Assembly (NCBI GenBank): GCA_903813345.2
Contig: CAIIXF020000001.1
Coordinates: 2,354,001-2,418,000, forward strand
DNA length: 64,000 nt
From: Owenia fusiformis
Taxonomy: Eukaryota > Annelida > Polychaeta > Sabellida > Oweniidae
Reading direction: 5' to 3'
Both the position numbers and the translations under genes were made by a program. Each line of letters begins with the position of its first letter. Position 1 is the first letter of the stretch. Shown here one piece after another: positions 1 to 13,100 of the stretch. The notes below the pieces were generated by a model, which saw only the letters and a list, made by a program, of their open reading frames with translations, was not told the origin of the DNA and made no database searches.

Positions 1-1031
1 AGTGCCAGGGGTTCTTAGTAATAATATAATGTAACAAGTCCTTCAACTTGGAATATATCTGATTTAAAAGAGGAGTTCCATTGTTCCGCCACCCTATTTG
101 ATGATATATTTTTTAGTTTTAGTCGCCTCGCTGATATAGCAGTATCAATGAAATGTCAGCTAAGTTTTTTTCAACCTGTCTTAATTGTCAGCTTTAGTTG
201 AGCAATTTTCTAGATTGGGTGCCTTCATACAATCTCCTGGAGACCTTCCCATACCCTATACACACTGGGGTTTGCATCAGGACTATTAGCTTGGCGATCA
301 TCATGCCATATCAGTTCAGGAGCATTTTGCAAATTATGCTTATTTCTCATGGCACGCCACATGTTTAAGTGAGACGCTGGTGACATATTTTAGTCAAGTA
401 AAAGTGTTAAATTCATGATACATGGCTAGATAACAACCTCAAGTTTCATTTGGTATGCAAATTATGATTTTGTTTCAAAAATTAAAAAAGTTATAGCATT
501 TTGAGTGGCGTTTTTTGGCCCACCCTGTACATTTTACGAAACTTGAGCAACATGAAAGTCTTTTTAACTGTAGTACAGTTTTCCATCATTAGTGTCAAGA
601 TACACAGACAAAAAATATTGGTATTTTAAAGTAAAGTTTTTAGCTTTAATTATGATGCAGAATTTAATCAACAAGATATGTGAACCTTTAAGGCATTTTC
701 AAAAAGCTTTAGTTGTACTCCTTAACTTTTAAGGATTGCATTTTACTAATGTATTAAAAGTTTGCAACGCCACAAAATGAGGGAAAATGTCTGTTAAAGT
801 GAGGGGTTTAAAAATGTCTGACTTAGAATTTCCCAACCATGCTTTGAAAAAATCCAACTTTAAAATGCCATACTTTTCTGTCTCTAAACCTTGACATATA
901 TGAAGATACATGCATTTTTCTTCATATGCATTTTCCAAAATTACACAGTTATTCAAAAAATTACAAAGATAACTACTACAAAAAATACATAGTCATGACC
1001 ATGTTTAACAATTTCCCTTTTTGTACTACAG
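1..1031. other. Intron sequence upstream of the first visible NPC1-A exon
   Basis: No exon of NPC1 copy A is recognisable here, although the exon preceding 1032 must exist because 1032 opens in phase 2. About 480-535 carries an inverted 'GGCCCACCCTGTAC' terminus, the same kind of end as seen at 27909, so a degraded DNA-transposon end is likely. The rest is AT-rich and unremarkable. Confidence 0.6.
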
Positions 1032-1138
1032 AGACCCCACTGCCATCAATGACACACAGAACCCTCTACTGAACCTGCCATGTATGGGAACATTTGGAGG
1101 ACCAGTCATGCCTTTTGTGGCTCTCGGAGAATATGAAG
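1032..1138 (+). CDS. NPC1: NPC1-A exon: end of middle luminal domain
   Basis: Acceptor tactacag, donor gtatgt. Enters with 1 nt completing an Arg codon and leaves 1 nt over. Encodes [12 protein letters not shown] followed by [12 protein letters not shown]. Matches exon 50233-50339 of copy B in length (107 nt) and phase. Confidence 0.92.
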
Positions 1139-4100
1139 GTATGTAGCATAACTTATTAGTGTTGAGAGGTTTATATGGATTTTGCTAGTGATTCTTATGG
1201 CATGCAGTGTACTCATTAACAGCCTTCCCAGAGTGGTCCAACTGTCCCGCAATTTGCACATTTGTCACGCATTTGCTGAAGAAATTGAAGTCACGCCTGT
1301 TTTTTTGCTTGACAGAATATGCCAAGCAAATACACATTTTTTCAAATCATTATCAAGCAAAAATGTTTCAGTTCATGCCGAAAAAATGAACGCCGAAAAA
1401 AAGGAACGCCGGAATAATCGAACACAGTTCTTTCGGAAGTTTAAACGCAAATTGCGAATATGTCACACATTTGCTTTGTTTTATCTCATCCCTTTAACAT
1501 GACTGACTAGCCACATTTGATACAGACTAGCTCTTTGTACAAAAGTGCTGGTCACTTTGACCAGCAAATTTAGATATGAACTGGCTAAATTGAATGGGTA
1601 ACAGGTCTATTTGACCAGCTTGTATTTTAAGAAATAAATTGATGCATTATTTCTGTGTTTTCCAGATGACAAATACTACACTGCTAATGCTGTGATTGTA
1701 ACATTTATAATTAATAACTATAAGAAAAACAGCACATTCATTGACCTTGCCATGACGTGGGAGAAAGAATACATCCGTATTTTGAAAGATTATGTGAACG
1801 ATGTTCCAGATAGCAATATATCAATAGGATTTACTTCAGAAGTAAGTCAACATTTACATTTGTTTTTCTCATATCAACACTTCAGGTGGTGACATATTGT
1901 TATATAATAGGATTATTTTGTACCTTTTAGGGCCAAACGTACATCCAACAATTACAAGTTTCAATTACTCAGATGCGAGTAGGTAGTTACCAGTTTCACC
2001 ACCAGGTGGCTGATTTGGGGGAATTAACATGGCAGGGTATTACAAAATTCCCTTAAACTTGAATATGCATCAGTTTTAGTGGTTCACTTTTCATATTACC
2101 CATATGTATGTGATAGTTAATACAAATTAAAATATGTCCAGCAAAAGAAAATAGTATCTGCCCAACACAAGAAAAGATATTTCACTTTTTGTGGTTTTAC
2201 AACATGGGGTCAATGGGGAATCTCCCCGACCTAGAAGTCACATTTTCAAAGAAAATTAATTTTTCATAGTTGATAAACTCTTTTCAAAACCACATTTGTA
2301 AATGTAATTTTACATGTAGATTTTAAATATGACATCAGTTTGACTGAATTGTGAGTTTTTAATGATTCAATCAAGATTATTTCTACTCGCATCTGGGATA
2401 TTACAGTTAATAGCAATAAAGTAAAGAAAATAAGACTATATTTTTGAAATGACATATAATGTTACTTTGATATAAGGATTTCTGAAAGGTGTAAAATTCA
2501 AAGCATGTTTTTAGTTGTAAAAATAATCTTAGCTTCCCCTCATTTATTCCCACTTATTATCCCAAACGAACGAAGTTCGGTAGGGATATAGTGAAGCCCT
2601 CCGTCCGTCCGTCAGTCCGTCCGTCCTTCTGTCCATTTTCTTCATATTTAGTGGAAAGATGTATATTGGTGAATAGTTGTACGCAAAAAAAATTTTCAAG
2701 ATGGCCGCCGCTTTAAAAATGACGGGACTTTTTCGCAAAAACCATAAATTTTTCATTCTAAACCAAAGTAATTATTAATATTATTGTTTTAAATTTTGGT
2801 AGTATATTCGCAACATCTATCTATTTCACATATATTCCGTGTTTTTCATCCTGACCCCCAGGGGCCGTGTATGGGGGGTCAGGAAAACAGTAATTTTCGC
2901 TAATTTTTAGATCTTTCTGAAGTATAGCTTTATTATACTCAAATGAAAGGCAATTAAGAGTAGATTGCAAATATTGTATCTTTTTCTGATTCGAGCATTG
3001 TAAAATTCAAAATGGCCGTCTAATGTACGATTTCGCAATAATTTTTCGATCCCTTCAAAGTATGGCTGTATTATACTCAAATTATCGAAATCGTTGTTCC
3101 CTCTTCAAAAGAGGAGACGCGAAAATCTTTCCTTATAAGGTCAAAATATTTCCCATGATGCATTTCGCGGAGGAACAAATTTATACTTCCTTGTTTTCCC
3201 TCATAGGTTTAACATGGGGATTTTCACACCTATTTTTCAAACGATATATTCGTTCATATTCCCGTACGAGAGTACAGAAAAAAATATGAGAAACGATTGA
3301 TCTCTTATTAATCTTAATATAACAGCTATTTTTTCATTGTATTGATTCATAGCGTGGTGAAAACGATGATTGAAAAGTGAGAAAATATTCCGGAAGAGAA
3401 GGTCACATAATCAGTTGACTAGTCGCCATATTGGAAAAAACAATTCCATTCGACTTTCAATACTTTCATGCCAATCTTACCGCACTACAAACTGCAACAT
3501 CGATGCAACAACTGAATAAAAGTATTCATCTTCAAATTACATTATAGAGTTACGTTGAAAACCCACAAACAATTGAGCAGTAGACCAAAGAAGATGTGTC
3601 GCTATTATCTAGGTCAATCTGTTCAGTGGTCCGAAAGCAAATCTATAGTACTCGTTTCCGAATTTTGTTGTTCATTGTACAATCTTTTATTGATTAAACT
3701 CGGTAAACTGACTATTAAAGCAATGACAAGGAAGAATACTTCCGATGGTGTCATTGTTTTATTTTTTTTTATTTAGCGTGCGGGTGTAAAAACAAAATTG
3801 GGTAATTAGTTTGATTTAGAACTTTCGGGTCACGCAAATAGCTACGCGAAATGCATAGTGGGAAATTATTGACCAATCAAATTTTGTCCTTTTTGAGTGC
3901 TTTTTCAGTATATATTTGCGAACGTTCTGATTCAAAGAGCGAACCGCGAAAGGGAGAATTGAAGGAATTTTGGAGTAGATCACAATTATGGTATTATTCT
4001 TCAGATTTGTACCTCAGAAAATTCAAAATGGCTGTTTTGCAGGAATTCGCAATTCTAAAATATAAATTTTTCAATTTTAACCAAAGTAATGAGTATAATT

Positions 4101-7100
4101 GATTGGAATTCGGTAATTGATATTTTGTTCGTTGGGATTTGCTATTCCGCGGAGTTGCCATTGTCTAGTTGTTATTGGTATAGTCTCCACCTTTTTCTGG
4201 CTGGTGTTTGGTGTTCAGTGGTTGATGTTTAGTGTCTGTAACAGTTTACAAGTAGACTATGAATTGGACAGAACTGACTTTGCATATTGTATACTATCAA
4301 TTTTGAGCAAAAAGTATCAAAAACTGTATCATTCTATTGTACACTTTTCATTATTATTAGCTCACATCGTGAGCTTTTGCAATCGCTCACTTGTCCGTCT
4401 GTCTGTCCGTCCGTCCGTCCGTCCGTCCGTCCGTCCGTCCGTCCGTCCGTCCGTCCGTCCGTCCGTCTGTCTGTCTGTCCGTGAACAATAGTGGCACGTT
4501 TTAAAACCTCTGTCGATAGGATTCCTGTTTTAAGTTATTTCTGTTCAACATCAATACAGAAAACTCCCCTATGACTCCTGGTTCAAAAGCTTGCCTATTT
4601 TCAAAATGGCCGCCATTTTTGTCTCGCGAAATTCACTTTTGACCCATTTCCTAGCTTTACAAATAATTTCAGGTGTCCTACATTGTAAAAATCTGTGTCA
4701 ATGTAAAGAGTAGATATATGAAACAATTTTGTTACGAAAAATCAGCGAAAAATTATATCTATATTTTTATTTTCAGCCATTTTAGTTAACATTGATTTGT
4801 CCATCTGACTTGTGAAATCCACTTTTCCGTCAACAACAGTGGCACGTTTTAAAACCTCTGTCGATAGGATTCCTGTTTTAAGTTATTTCTGTTCAACATC
4901 AATACAGAAAACTCCCCTATGACTCCTGGCTCAAAAGCTCGCCTATTTTCAAAATGGCCGCCATTTTTGTCTCGCGAAATTCACTTTTGACCTATTTCCT
5001 AGCTTTACAAATAATTTCAAGTGTCCTACATTGTAAAAATCCATGTCAATGTAAAGAGTAGATGTATGAAATAATTTTGTTACGAAAAATCAGCAAAAAA
5101 TTATATCCATTTTTTTATTTTCAGCCATTTTAGTTAACATTAAATTGTCCATCTGTCTCGCAAAATCCACTTTTGGACCATTTGCCTTAAACCCTCTGTC
5201 GATGGGATTCCTGTTTTAAGTCAATTTTGTTCAACATCAATACAAAAAACTCTCCTATGACTCTTGGTTCAAAAGCTCGCCTATTTTCAAAATGGTCACC
5301 ATTCTTGTCTCGCGAAATTCACTTTTGGCCCATTTCCTAGCTTATACAAATAATTTCAGCTGTCCTGCATTGTAAAAAGCCATGTCACTGTAAAGAGTAG
5401 TTGTATGAAATAATTTTGTTACAAAAATCGGAAAAATATTATATCAGTTTTTTTATTTTCAGCCATTTTAGTTAACATTGATTCGTCCATCTGTCTCTCA
5501 GTCAGTCCAAAAAAGTGGCAAGTTTTAAACCTCTGTCAACACTTTTTAAATCCTCTGTAGATAGGATTCCAGATATAAAATAATTTTGTTCAACATCAAT
5601 AAAGAAAAAAAACCTGTGACTCCTGCTTCAAAACCTCGCCTAATTTCAAAATGGCCACCATTTTTGTCTCGGGAAATTCACTTTTGGCCCATTTCCTAGA
5701 TTTACAAATAAGTTCAGGTGTCCTGCATTGTAAAAAGCCATGTCTTTGTAAAGAGTAGTTGTATGAAATAATTTTGTCACAAAAAATCTGCAAAAAATTA
5801 TACCCGTCTTTTTATTTCTACTTTTGAGCAACACCATGTGAGCCCAGTACCCAAGGTACTAATTTTTTTTATATTTCAGAGGTCCATTGAACATGAATTG
5901 AACAGACAGAGTCAGTCAGATATTACTACAACTCTCCTCAGCTACATGATCATATTTGTGTGTGTCTCTATCACAGTTTGTACAGCGCTTGGTAGATACA
6001 ACAGTGTCTCCAGAATACTGGTGAGTATTAGTATACAGTGTTGGGTTCAGGGAGTTACAGAATCTCAGGAATCAGCTGGGGGAGTGGTTATGTGGAAAAA
6101 TCAGAAAATTTAAAATACAAAGCTAGGCCAAACTATAAGTAGCAGTGTTGAATATATAAGCACAAGTGCCAAAGGGAAAGGACCAAAAACTGTAAAGAAA
6201 CCCAGCAAGAAAAGCAACACTCTAAGAGGAGGAAATAACCCAGGATTCAAAGATGAACCTCTCTCAAGGTAAAAATGAATGTTTACATGGAGATTCATTT
6301 TGGTTTCAAACTTGGTTTCTATTTCAGATTGATTCTCAGATCACACTTGGCCTAACTGGTGTGTTGATTGTGCTCGTCTCTGTATTTGGAGCTATTGGCT
6401 TCTTTAGCTACCTGGGGGTACCAGCGACACTGATTATCATTGAAGTGGTACCATTCTTGGTACTGACTGTAGGAGTTGACAATATATTCATCCTCACACA
6501 GGCCTTTCAGGTAAAATAAATATGGTACAATAAAATTATCTTTTCAAATACGATTCTATTGGAAATAATGACTTTAATACCTAATATTTAGTAATCCACA
6601 AATACCACATTTTTATCCCACCGAACGAAGTTCGAGCTGGATATGGAAAAGCCGTCCATCTGTCCTTTATTCCATCCGTTCATCCGTCCATTTGTCAGGA
6701 TGATAACTCAAATACCTGTTGACAGATTTGATTCAAATTTTATAGGCTTATGCCTTATGGGAGTAGAACCTCTACTCGAGAAGGAATTTTCAATATGGAC
6801 GCTAAATTCAAAATGGCTGCCATTTTTTTGTAAAAAATATAATCTTTGATAACTCAAATACTAGTAGACAGATTTGGTTCAAATTTTATATGCTGATCTA
6901 TGGACAAAGGAGCTTCGCCGAAGAAGAGATTTTCAAAATGGCTGCTTAATATCAAAATGGCGGCCATTTTTTGTAAAAAAACAAATACAAGTGAATGGAT
7001 TTAGTTCAAATTTTATACGATGATGCCTTTATTCTTCATGAAAGAATTTTCAAGATGGCGGCTGAATTTCAAAATGGCCACCATTTTTCATAAAAAACGT

Positions 7101-10100
7101 AATCTTTGATAACTCAAGTACTAGTTGACAGATTTGGTAGCCACTAATAATCATAAAAATGTTTTGTTCGGTGGGATTTGCTACTCTGTGGAGTTAGTGT
7201 TTTTTTTTTTGGTTGATTTTGAATTTATGATTATTTAAACATTTTTTTTTTCAAATTCATGGGGTACCCTTTATTACATGTATCCTACTGAGTTGAATTC
7301 CATCCTATTGGTTTTGTCCTGCAGAGGGACATAAGGAGAACTGATGAGACATTAGAGGAGCAGCTGGGACGTATTGTTGGCAAGATTGGACCAAGCATGC
7401 TCCTTACTAGTTCCTCAGAGGGTGTAGCATTCTTATTAGGTAAGGATATACAGAGGTTATTTATTGAGAGGAATGGAATATGGGGTATATTCCATATACA
7501 CAACATTCAGTCCAGACCTGTAATTAAACTATTTATGAAAACTATTAGTTTCATGGGATCAAATATAGTTTTTTGCTTGTTAAAGCTGGACTACGCTCCG
7601 AAACGCAATCTTGGGTTGTTTCGGGGGTGAACTTTATCATTTTGAGCTTGATGAAAGATTATAGAATGATGAACAAATGGGGGAAATCTTGTGTAGAAAT
7701 ACTTACGATAAATGTGTCATTTCAAAGATTTTTCATTGAATTTGCTTCGATCGGAGCCGGCGATATGATTTTTGAAAGGTTTCTAAATGAAGAACGTGAC
7801 GTCACTTCCGAATCATTGCATTCAAAATAAGTAGCGTTTAATTACTTCTTCCACTCAAAATAATACAGTGGTGTAGCGGTAGAATCCTCGCCGAGCACCC
7901 GGGAGGCCCGGGTTCAAATCCCGCATTCGCATTTTTATTTTTTTAACTAAATGATTGTTCTTTGATAATTCGCAGAAAAAAAAAATTTTTATTTACATAA
8001 ACTTCATATTAGAGCTTGAAAATGTAAAAACAATATATGTCAACATATTGCGTTTTGGAGCGATGTGCAGGTTTAAGCTGATAGGCCTATTGATGTATGT
8101 AACCATAATTCTTAGTATGGATGAGGGTTTCAGAGTTAAGGGATCTTTATTAATCTTCAAGGTGGATTAACCAATATGCCTAGTATTCTCCTTGTATACT
8201 GGGATGGCTGATCTCTTTGACTAATCTTATGTTTATCTTCTAGGTGGATTAACCAATATGCCTGCTGTGAAAGTGTTCTGTTTGTATGCTGGGATGGCTG
8301 TCCTCTTTGACTAATCTTATGTTTATCTTCTAGGTGGATTAACCAATATGCCTGCTGTGAAAGTGTTCTGTTTGTATGCTGAGATGGCCGTCCTCTTTGA
8401 CTGATCTTATGTTTATCTTCTAGGTCGATTAACCAACATGCCTGCTGTGAAAGTGTTCTGTTTGTATGCTGGGATGGCCGTCCTCTTTGACTAATCTTAT
8501 GTTTATCTTCTAGGTGGATTAACCAATATGCCTGCTGTGAAAGTGTTCTGTTTGTATGCTGGGATGGCCGTCCTCTTTGACTAATCTTATGTTTATCTTC
8601 TAGGTCGATTAACCAACATGCTTGCTGTGAAAGTGTTCTGTTTGTATGCTGGGATGGCCGTCCTCTTTGACTAATCTTTTGTTTATCTTCTAGGTTGATT
8701 AACCAATATGCCTGCTGTGAAATTGTACTTTTTGTATGCTGGGATGGCCGTCCTCTTTGACTAATCTTTTGTTTATCTTCTAGGTGGATTAACCAATATG
8801 CCTGCTGTGAAAGTGTTCTGTTTGTATGCTAGGATGGCCGTCCTCTTTGACTAATCTTATGTTTATCTTCTAAGTCGATTAACCAACATGCCTGCTGTGA
8901 AAGTGTTCTGTTTGTATGCTGGGGTGGCTGTCCTCTTTGACTAATCTTATGTTTATCTTCTAGGTGGATTAACCAATATGCCTGCTGTGAAAGTGTTCTG
9001 TTTGTATGCTGGGATGGCCATCCTCTTTGACTAATCTTTTGTTTATCTTCTAGGTGGATTAACCAATATGCCTGCTGTGAAAGTGTTCTGTTTGTATGCT
9101 GGGATGGCTGTCCTCTTTGACTAATCTTATGTTTATCTTCTAGGTGGATTAACCAATATGCCTGCTGTGAAAGTGTTCTGTTTGTATGCTGGGATGGCCG
9201 TCCTCTTTGACTAATCTTATGTTTATCTTCTAGGTGGATTAACCAATATGCCTACTGTGAAAGAATTCTCCTTGTATGGCCATCCTCTTTGACTAATCTT
9301 TTGTTTATCATCTAGGTGGATTAACCAACAAGCCTGTTGTGAAAGTGTTCTGTTTGTATGCTGGGATGGCCGTCCTCTTTGACTAGTCTTTTGTTTATCT
9401 TCTAGGTCGATTAACCAACATGCCTGCTGTGAAAGTGTTCTCCTTGTATGCTGAGATTGCCATCCTCTTTGACTAATCTTATGTTTATCTTCAAGGTGGA
9501 TTAACCAATATGCCTGCTGTGAAAGTGTTCTGTTTGCATGCTTGGATGGCTGTCCTCTTTGACTAATCTTATGTTTATCTTCTAGGTGGATTAACCAATA
9601 TGCCTGCTGTGAAAGTGTTCTATTTGCATGCTGGGATGGCCGTCCTCTTTGACTAATCTTATGTTTATCTTTTAGGTGGATTAACAATATGCCTGCTGTG
9701 AAAGTGTTCTGTTTGTATGCTTGGATGGCCGTCCTCTTTGACTAATCTTATGTTTATCTTCTAGGTCGATTAACCAATATGCCTGCTGTGAAAGTGTACT
9801 GTTTGTATGCTGGGATGGTCGTCCTCTTTGACTAATCTTATGTTTATCTTCTAGGTGGATTAACCAACATCCCTGCTGTGAAAGTGTTCTGTTTGTATGC
9901 TGGGATGGCTGTCCTCTTCAACTTCCTCCTTCAGATCTCCTGCTATGTCAGTGTATTGGCTTTAGATGCTAAGAGACAAGAGGTGAGGTTCAGAGCTGTC
10001 TGTCCATCTGTGAAGATGACATAAACAGCATATAAACAAGATGTCTGTCTGTCAACAATTGGCCAGTTTTAAAACCTCTGTCAATAGGAATCCCATTTTA

Positions 10101-13100
10101 AGTTATTTTTGTTCAACATCAATATAAAAAGAAACCTATGACTCCTGGGCCAAAAGGTCGCCTATTTTCAAAATGGCCGTCAGTTTTTTCTCAGGAAATT
10201 CACTTTTGGACCATTTGCCTTAAAACCTCTGTCAATAGGATTCCCGTTTTAAGTTATTTTTGTTCAACATCAATGTAGAAAACTCCTCTATGACTCCTGG
10301 TTCAAAAGCTCACCATTTTTGTCTTGCAGAATTCATTCATGGCCCATTTCCTAGCTTTACGAATAATTTCAGGCGTGCTGCATTGTAAAAACCCATGTGA
10401 CGGTAAAAAGTAGTTGTATGAAATTATTTTGTTACAAAAAATCGGAAAAGATTACATTCATTTTTTTTTATTTTCTGCCATTTTAGCCATCATTCACTTT
10501 TGATCAACACCATGTGAGCCGAATACCCACGGTACTATTTATTCATCCATATTGACTGGATGAGATCAAATTCTGTCTTATAAGATTATCATTTGGAAAC
10601 TCTAAATGTTGAATTTTGATCATCTAGGTTTAGGTACAGAAATAGGTTGAGGGTAAAATTTTACATGTTCTTAAAGATGCATTATACCATAGGGTTCTCG
10701 CCCAGACAATCAATGACGTCCCTTTGTTATTGCTTATATAATATCTCACATACCATGGATATATCTTGAGAATAACTTATTTGTATATTATTGCCTAAAT
10801 ATCGAAATAATCAACCGAACAACCGATCTCCAGAATTAAACACATTCGATTCCTCGGCTAGCGAGGGGAATCTCCATTGATTCACACAAGTGCCCAAACA
10901 TGCCTTGAACCAAGCAGCCAATCAGGTTCATGATAAATAAATTCAACGACCAATCAGATAACTGGGGGATATTCCCGGTATATTTAAACTTCAGATTGAA
11001 TTAAACAGGCAATGCGCCTATTTTTGAAGGAAAAAGGACAAAATATTATTTGAGACATGTCACTCACACAGTCAATCAAATATGATAAAAACTTTAATTT
11101 GGGATAATACTGAAGTGAATAAAAAATTACTCGCATAGAAAACAGCATTTGAAGTTCAGAGATTGAAAAAAGTGAATTACCACTTTTCACAAAGTGTATG
11201 TTTTGAATAACTTTTGGATTAAAAGATGGCGTATGCTTGAAAATCCTGTCAAAACTGAATGGATAATTACCCTTATACAAATTTACTGGCTGTCACAGCC
11301 CGCTGTCACAGCGCTCTCACAGCCCGCTGTCACAGCGCTCTCACAGCCCGCTGTCACAGCGCTCTCACAGCCCGCTGTCACAGCGCTCTCACAGCCCGCT
11401 GTCACAGCGCTGCGACAGCGCTCTCACAGCGCTGCGACAGCGCTCTCACAGCGCTGTGACAGCCCATCGGAATGTACCATGCAAATGAGGCTGCGACAGC
11501 GCTCTCACAGCATTTCCATATATGGCATTGATTATGCATCCTTCCTACACATAAATTTTAGTTACCTATAGCAACAAGACAAGAAGATAAGGGATATCAG
11601 AAAACATTTAGCTACCAAGACCCTGCATTTCCATCTAACTGATGACAATATATTTGCACCCTAGATCAAGTTTGCATTTAATTAGAAACTTACTTTATGG
11701 ATTCAAGCCAGCTTATATATCTATGCACTCCTTATTTGGTTTTTGCCTTGAATTCCATTGTTCAGTTTGAAAAATGTGTAATAGCTGTTATTGTACATGT
11801 ACATGCAAATTTCTCCAATTGTATCAATTTTATCCTTTATGGTGCACTATAATGTCTATATGTGCTAATACATTGATATTTCAGACCTTTAGTTGAACCA
11901 TGCAGTATGTACTAACTTGCACAAAATTCATTTCATTTGATCCTTTTTCTTAGATCACTAGAACAATCCAAAGGTATCTATAAATAATCAGTAGTACAAT
12001 ACCTTACATATGCTTTGTAAATTAGTAATGATATGATGGCCATTTCAGCATAACTCCTTTGTTCTTTCCTCATACAAAATTCCTGCTCTAACTGATTTTT
12101 AGTTTGAATTTTTTAACCCACAATGCATTGGTACTTCCTGCTGTGAGAGGGCTGTGAGAGTGCTGTGAGAGCGCTGCCACAAACTGTGGCTAAGAAAGCA
12201 TGTTGCTGTAATTGATCCAGCCACTTAATTACTGTCACATCCCTCTCGCAGCGATGGATGGAAATAGAATGCTGTGACAGCGCTCTCACAGCGTTCTCGC
12301 AGCGTATGGATGTGAGAGGATTGTTGCTGAAATTGATCCAGCCATCATTTTAAGCCTATATGCTGTCACAGCGCTGCGACAGCGCTGTCACAGCGCTGTC
12401 GCAGCAATTATTTTCCGTAAGGGTAATGCAAACAACAATGCCATCTTTCTATGGCATTGCTAAAAACTTGACATATATAAATTGATAGATCAAAAATATT
12501 TTTCCATGAGCTAGTGTCAACTCTGATGAGGTCTGTTTGAGCTTTTTTTGGTGTCAAATGAAAGATCAGGTGTTTATTAATCCATTGGAAATACTATGAA
12601 GATCAAAAATGAGACTTTATTTCTGCACTTTGTCCCTTTAATATCTGTGAAAATAATTAGATCGGTCAGCACAATCGCAATTTGAGACTTCTTCTTTGGT
12701 AAGTAGATGGGTGAATATGTGGTTAAGCTCAATATGCAAAAAGGTCCAGATGGGTCATGATTGTGCTATCCTATGGTATAGAGCCACTTTAATTGAAGCT
12801 AGAAAACAATGGCGAATATATGTATAATACCTCAGTAATTTGGCTGAAAATTGAACAAATCAATTTTTTATAGCTGAATGTATTTCTAATTGAAAAAAAT
12901 GCATCTAAGATTAATTCTGTTTGCAGAAGAATCACTATGACATCAGCTGTTGTGCTAAATCAGACACCATGGAGGAATCTGAGAAAACTCCTGGCATCCT
13001 GTACGATACCTATGAGAAATACTACGCACCATTCCTTCTACGCGATTATGTCCGTATTCCTGTGGTATGTTCAGCCAGATAACGTATACATACATGAAGT

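Larger units (their letters stand above)
10671..12792. mobile_element. TTAA-bounded TIR element (piggyBac/Kolobok-like)
   Basis: Left end TTAAAGATGCATTATACC, right end inverted TTAAAGTGGCTCTATACC, sharing about 19 of the first 25 positions. Both ends start at TTAA, the target site of piggyBac and Kolobok elements. No transposase ORF. Contains a second TIR element at 11266-12427. Confidence 0.6.

Noticed and set aside
4117-4491. ORFs with SVRPSVRP repeats
   Set aside because: Translation of a (CCGT)n microsatellite.
7864-7931. Functional tRNA-Gly gene
   Set aside because: A and B boxes are present but the acceptor stem cannot form.
9223-9687. 154-aa repetitive minus-strand ORF
   Set aside because: It is the antisense reading of the 90-bp minisatellite (unit length divisible by 3), not a gene.
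8162-9934. CRISPR-like regular array
   Set aside because: Units are contiguous copies of an exon start with no spacers, in an animal intron.
11194-11571. ORFs with LSQPAVTA repeats
   Set aside because: Translation of a 24-bp minisatellite.
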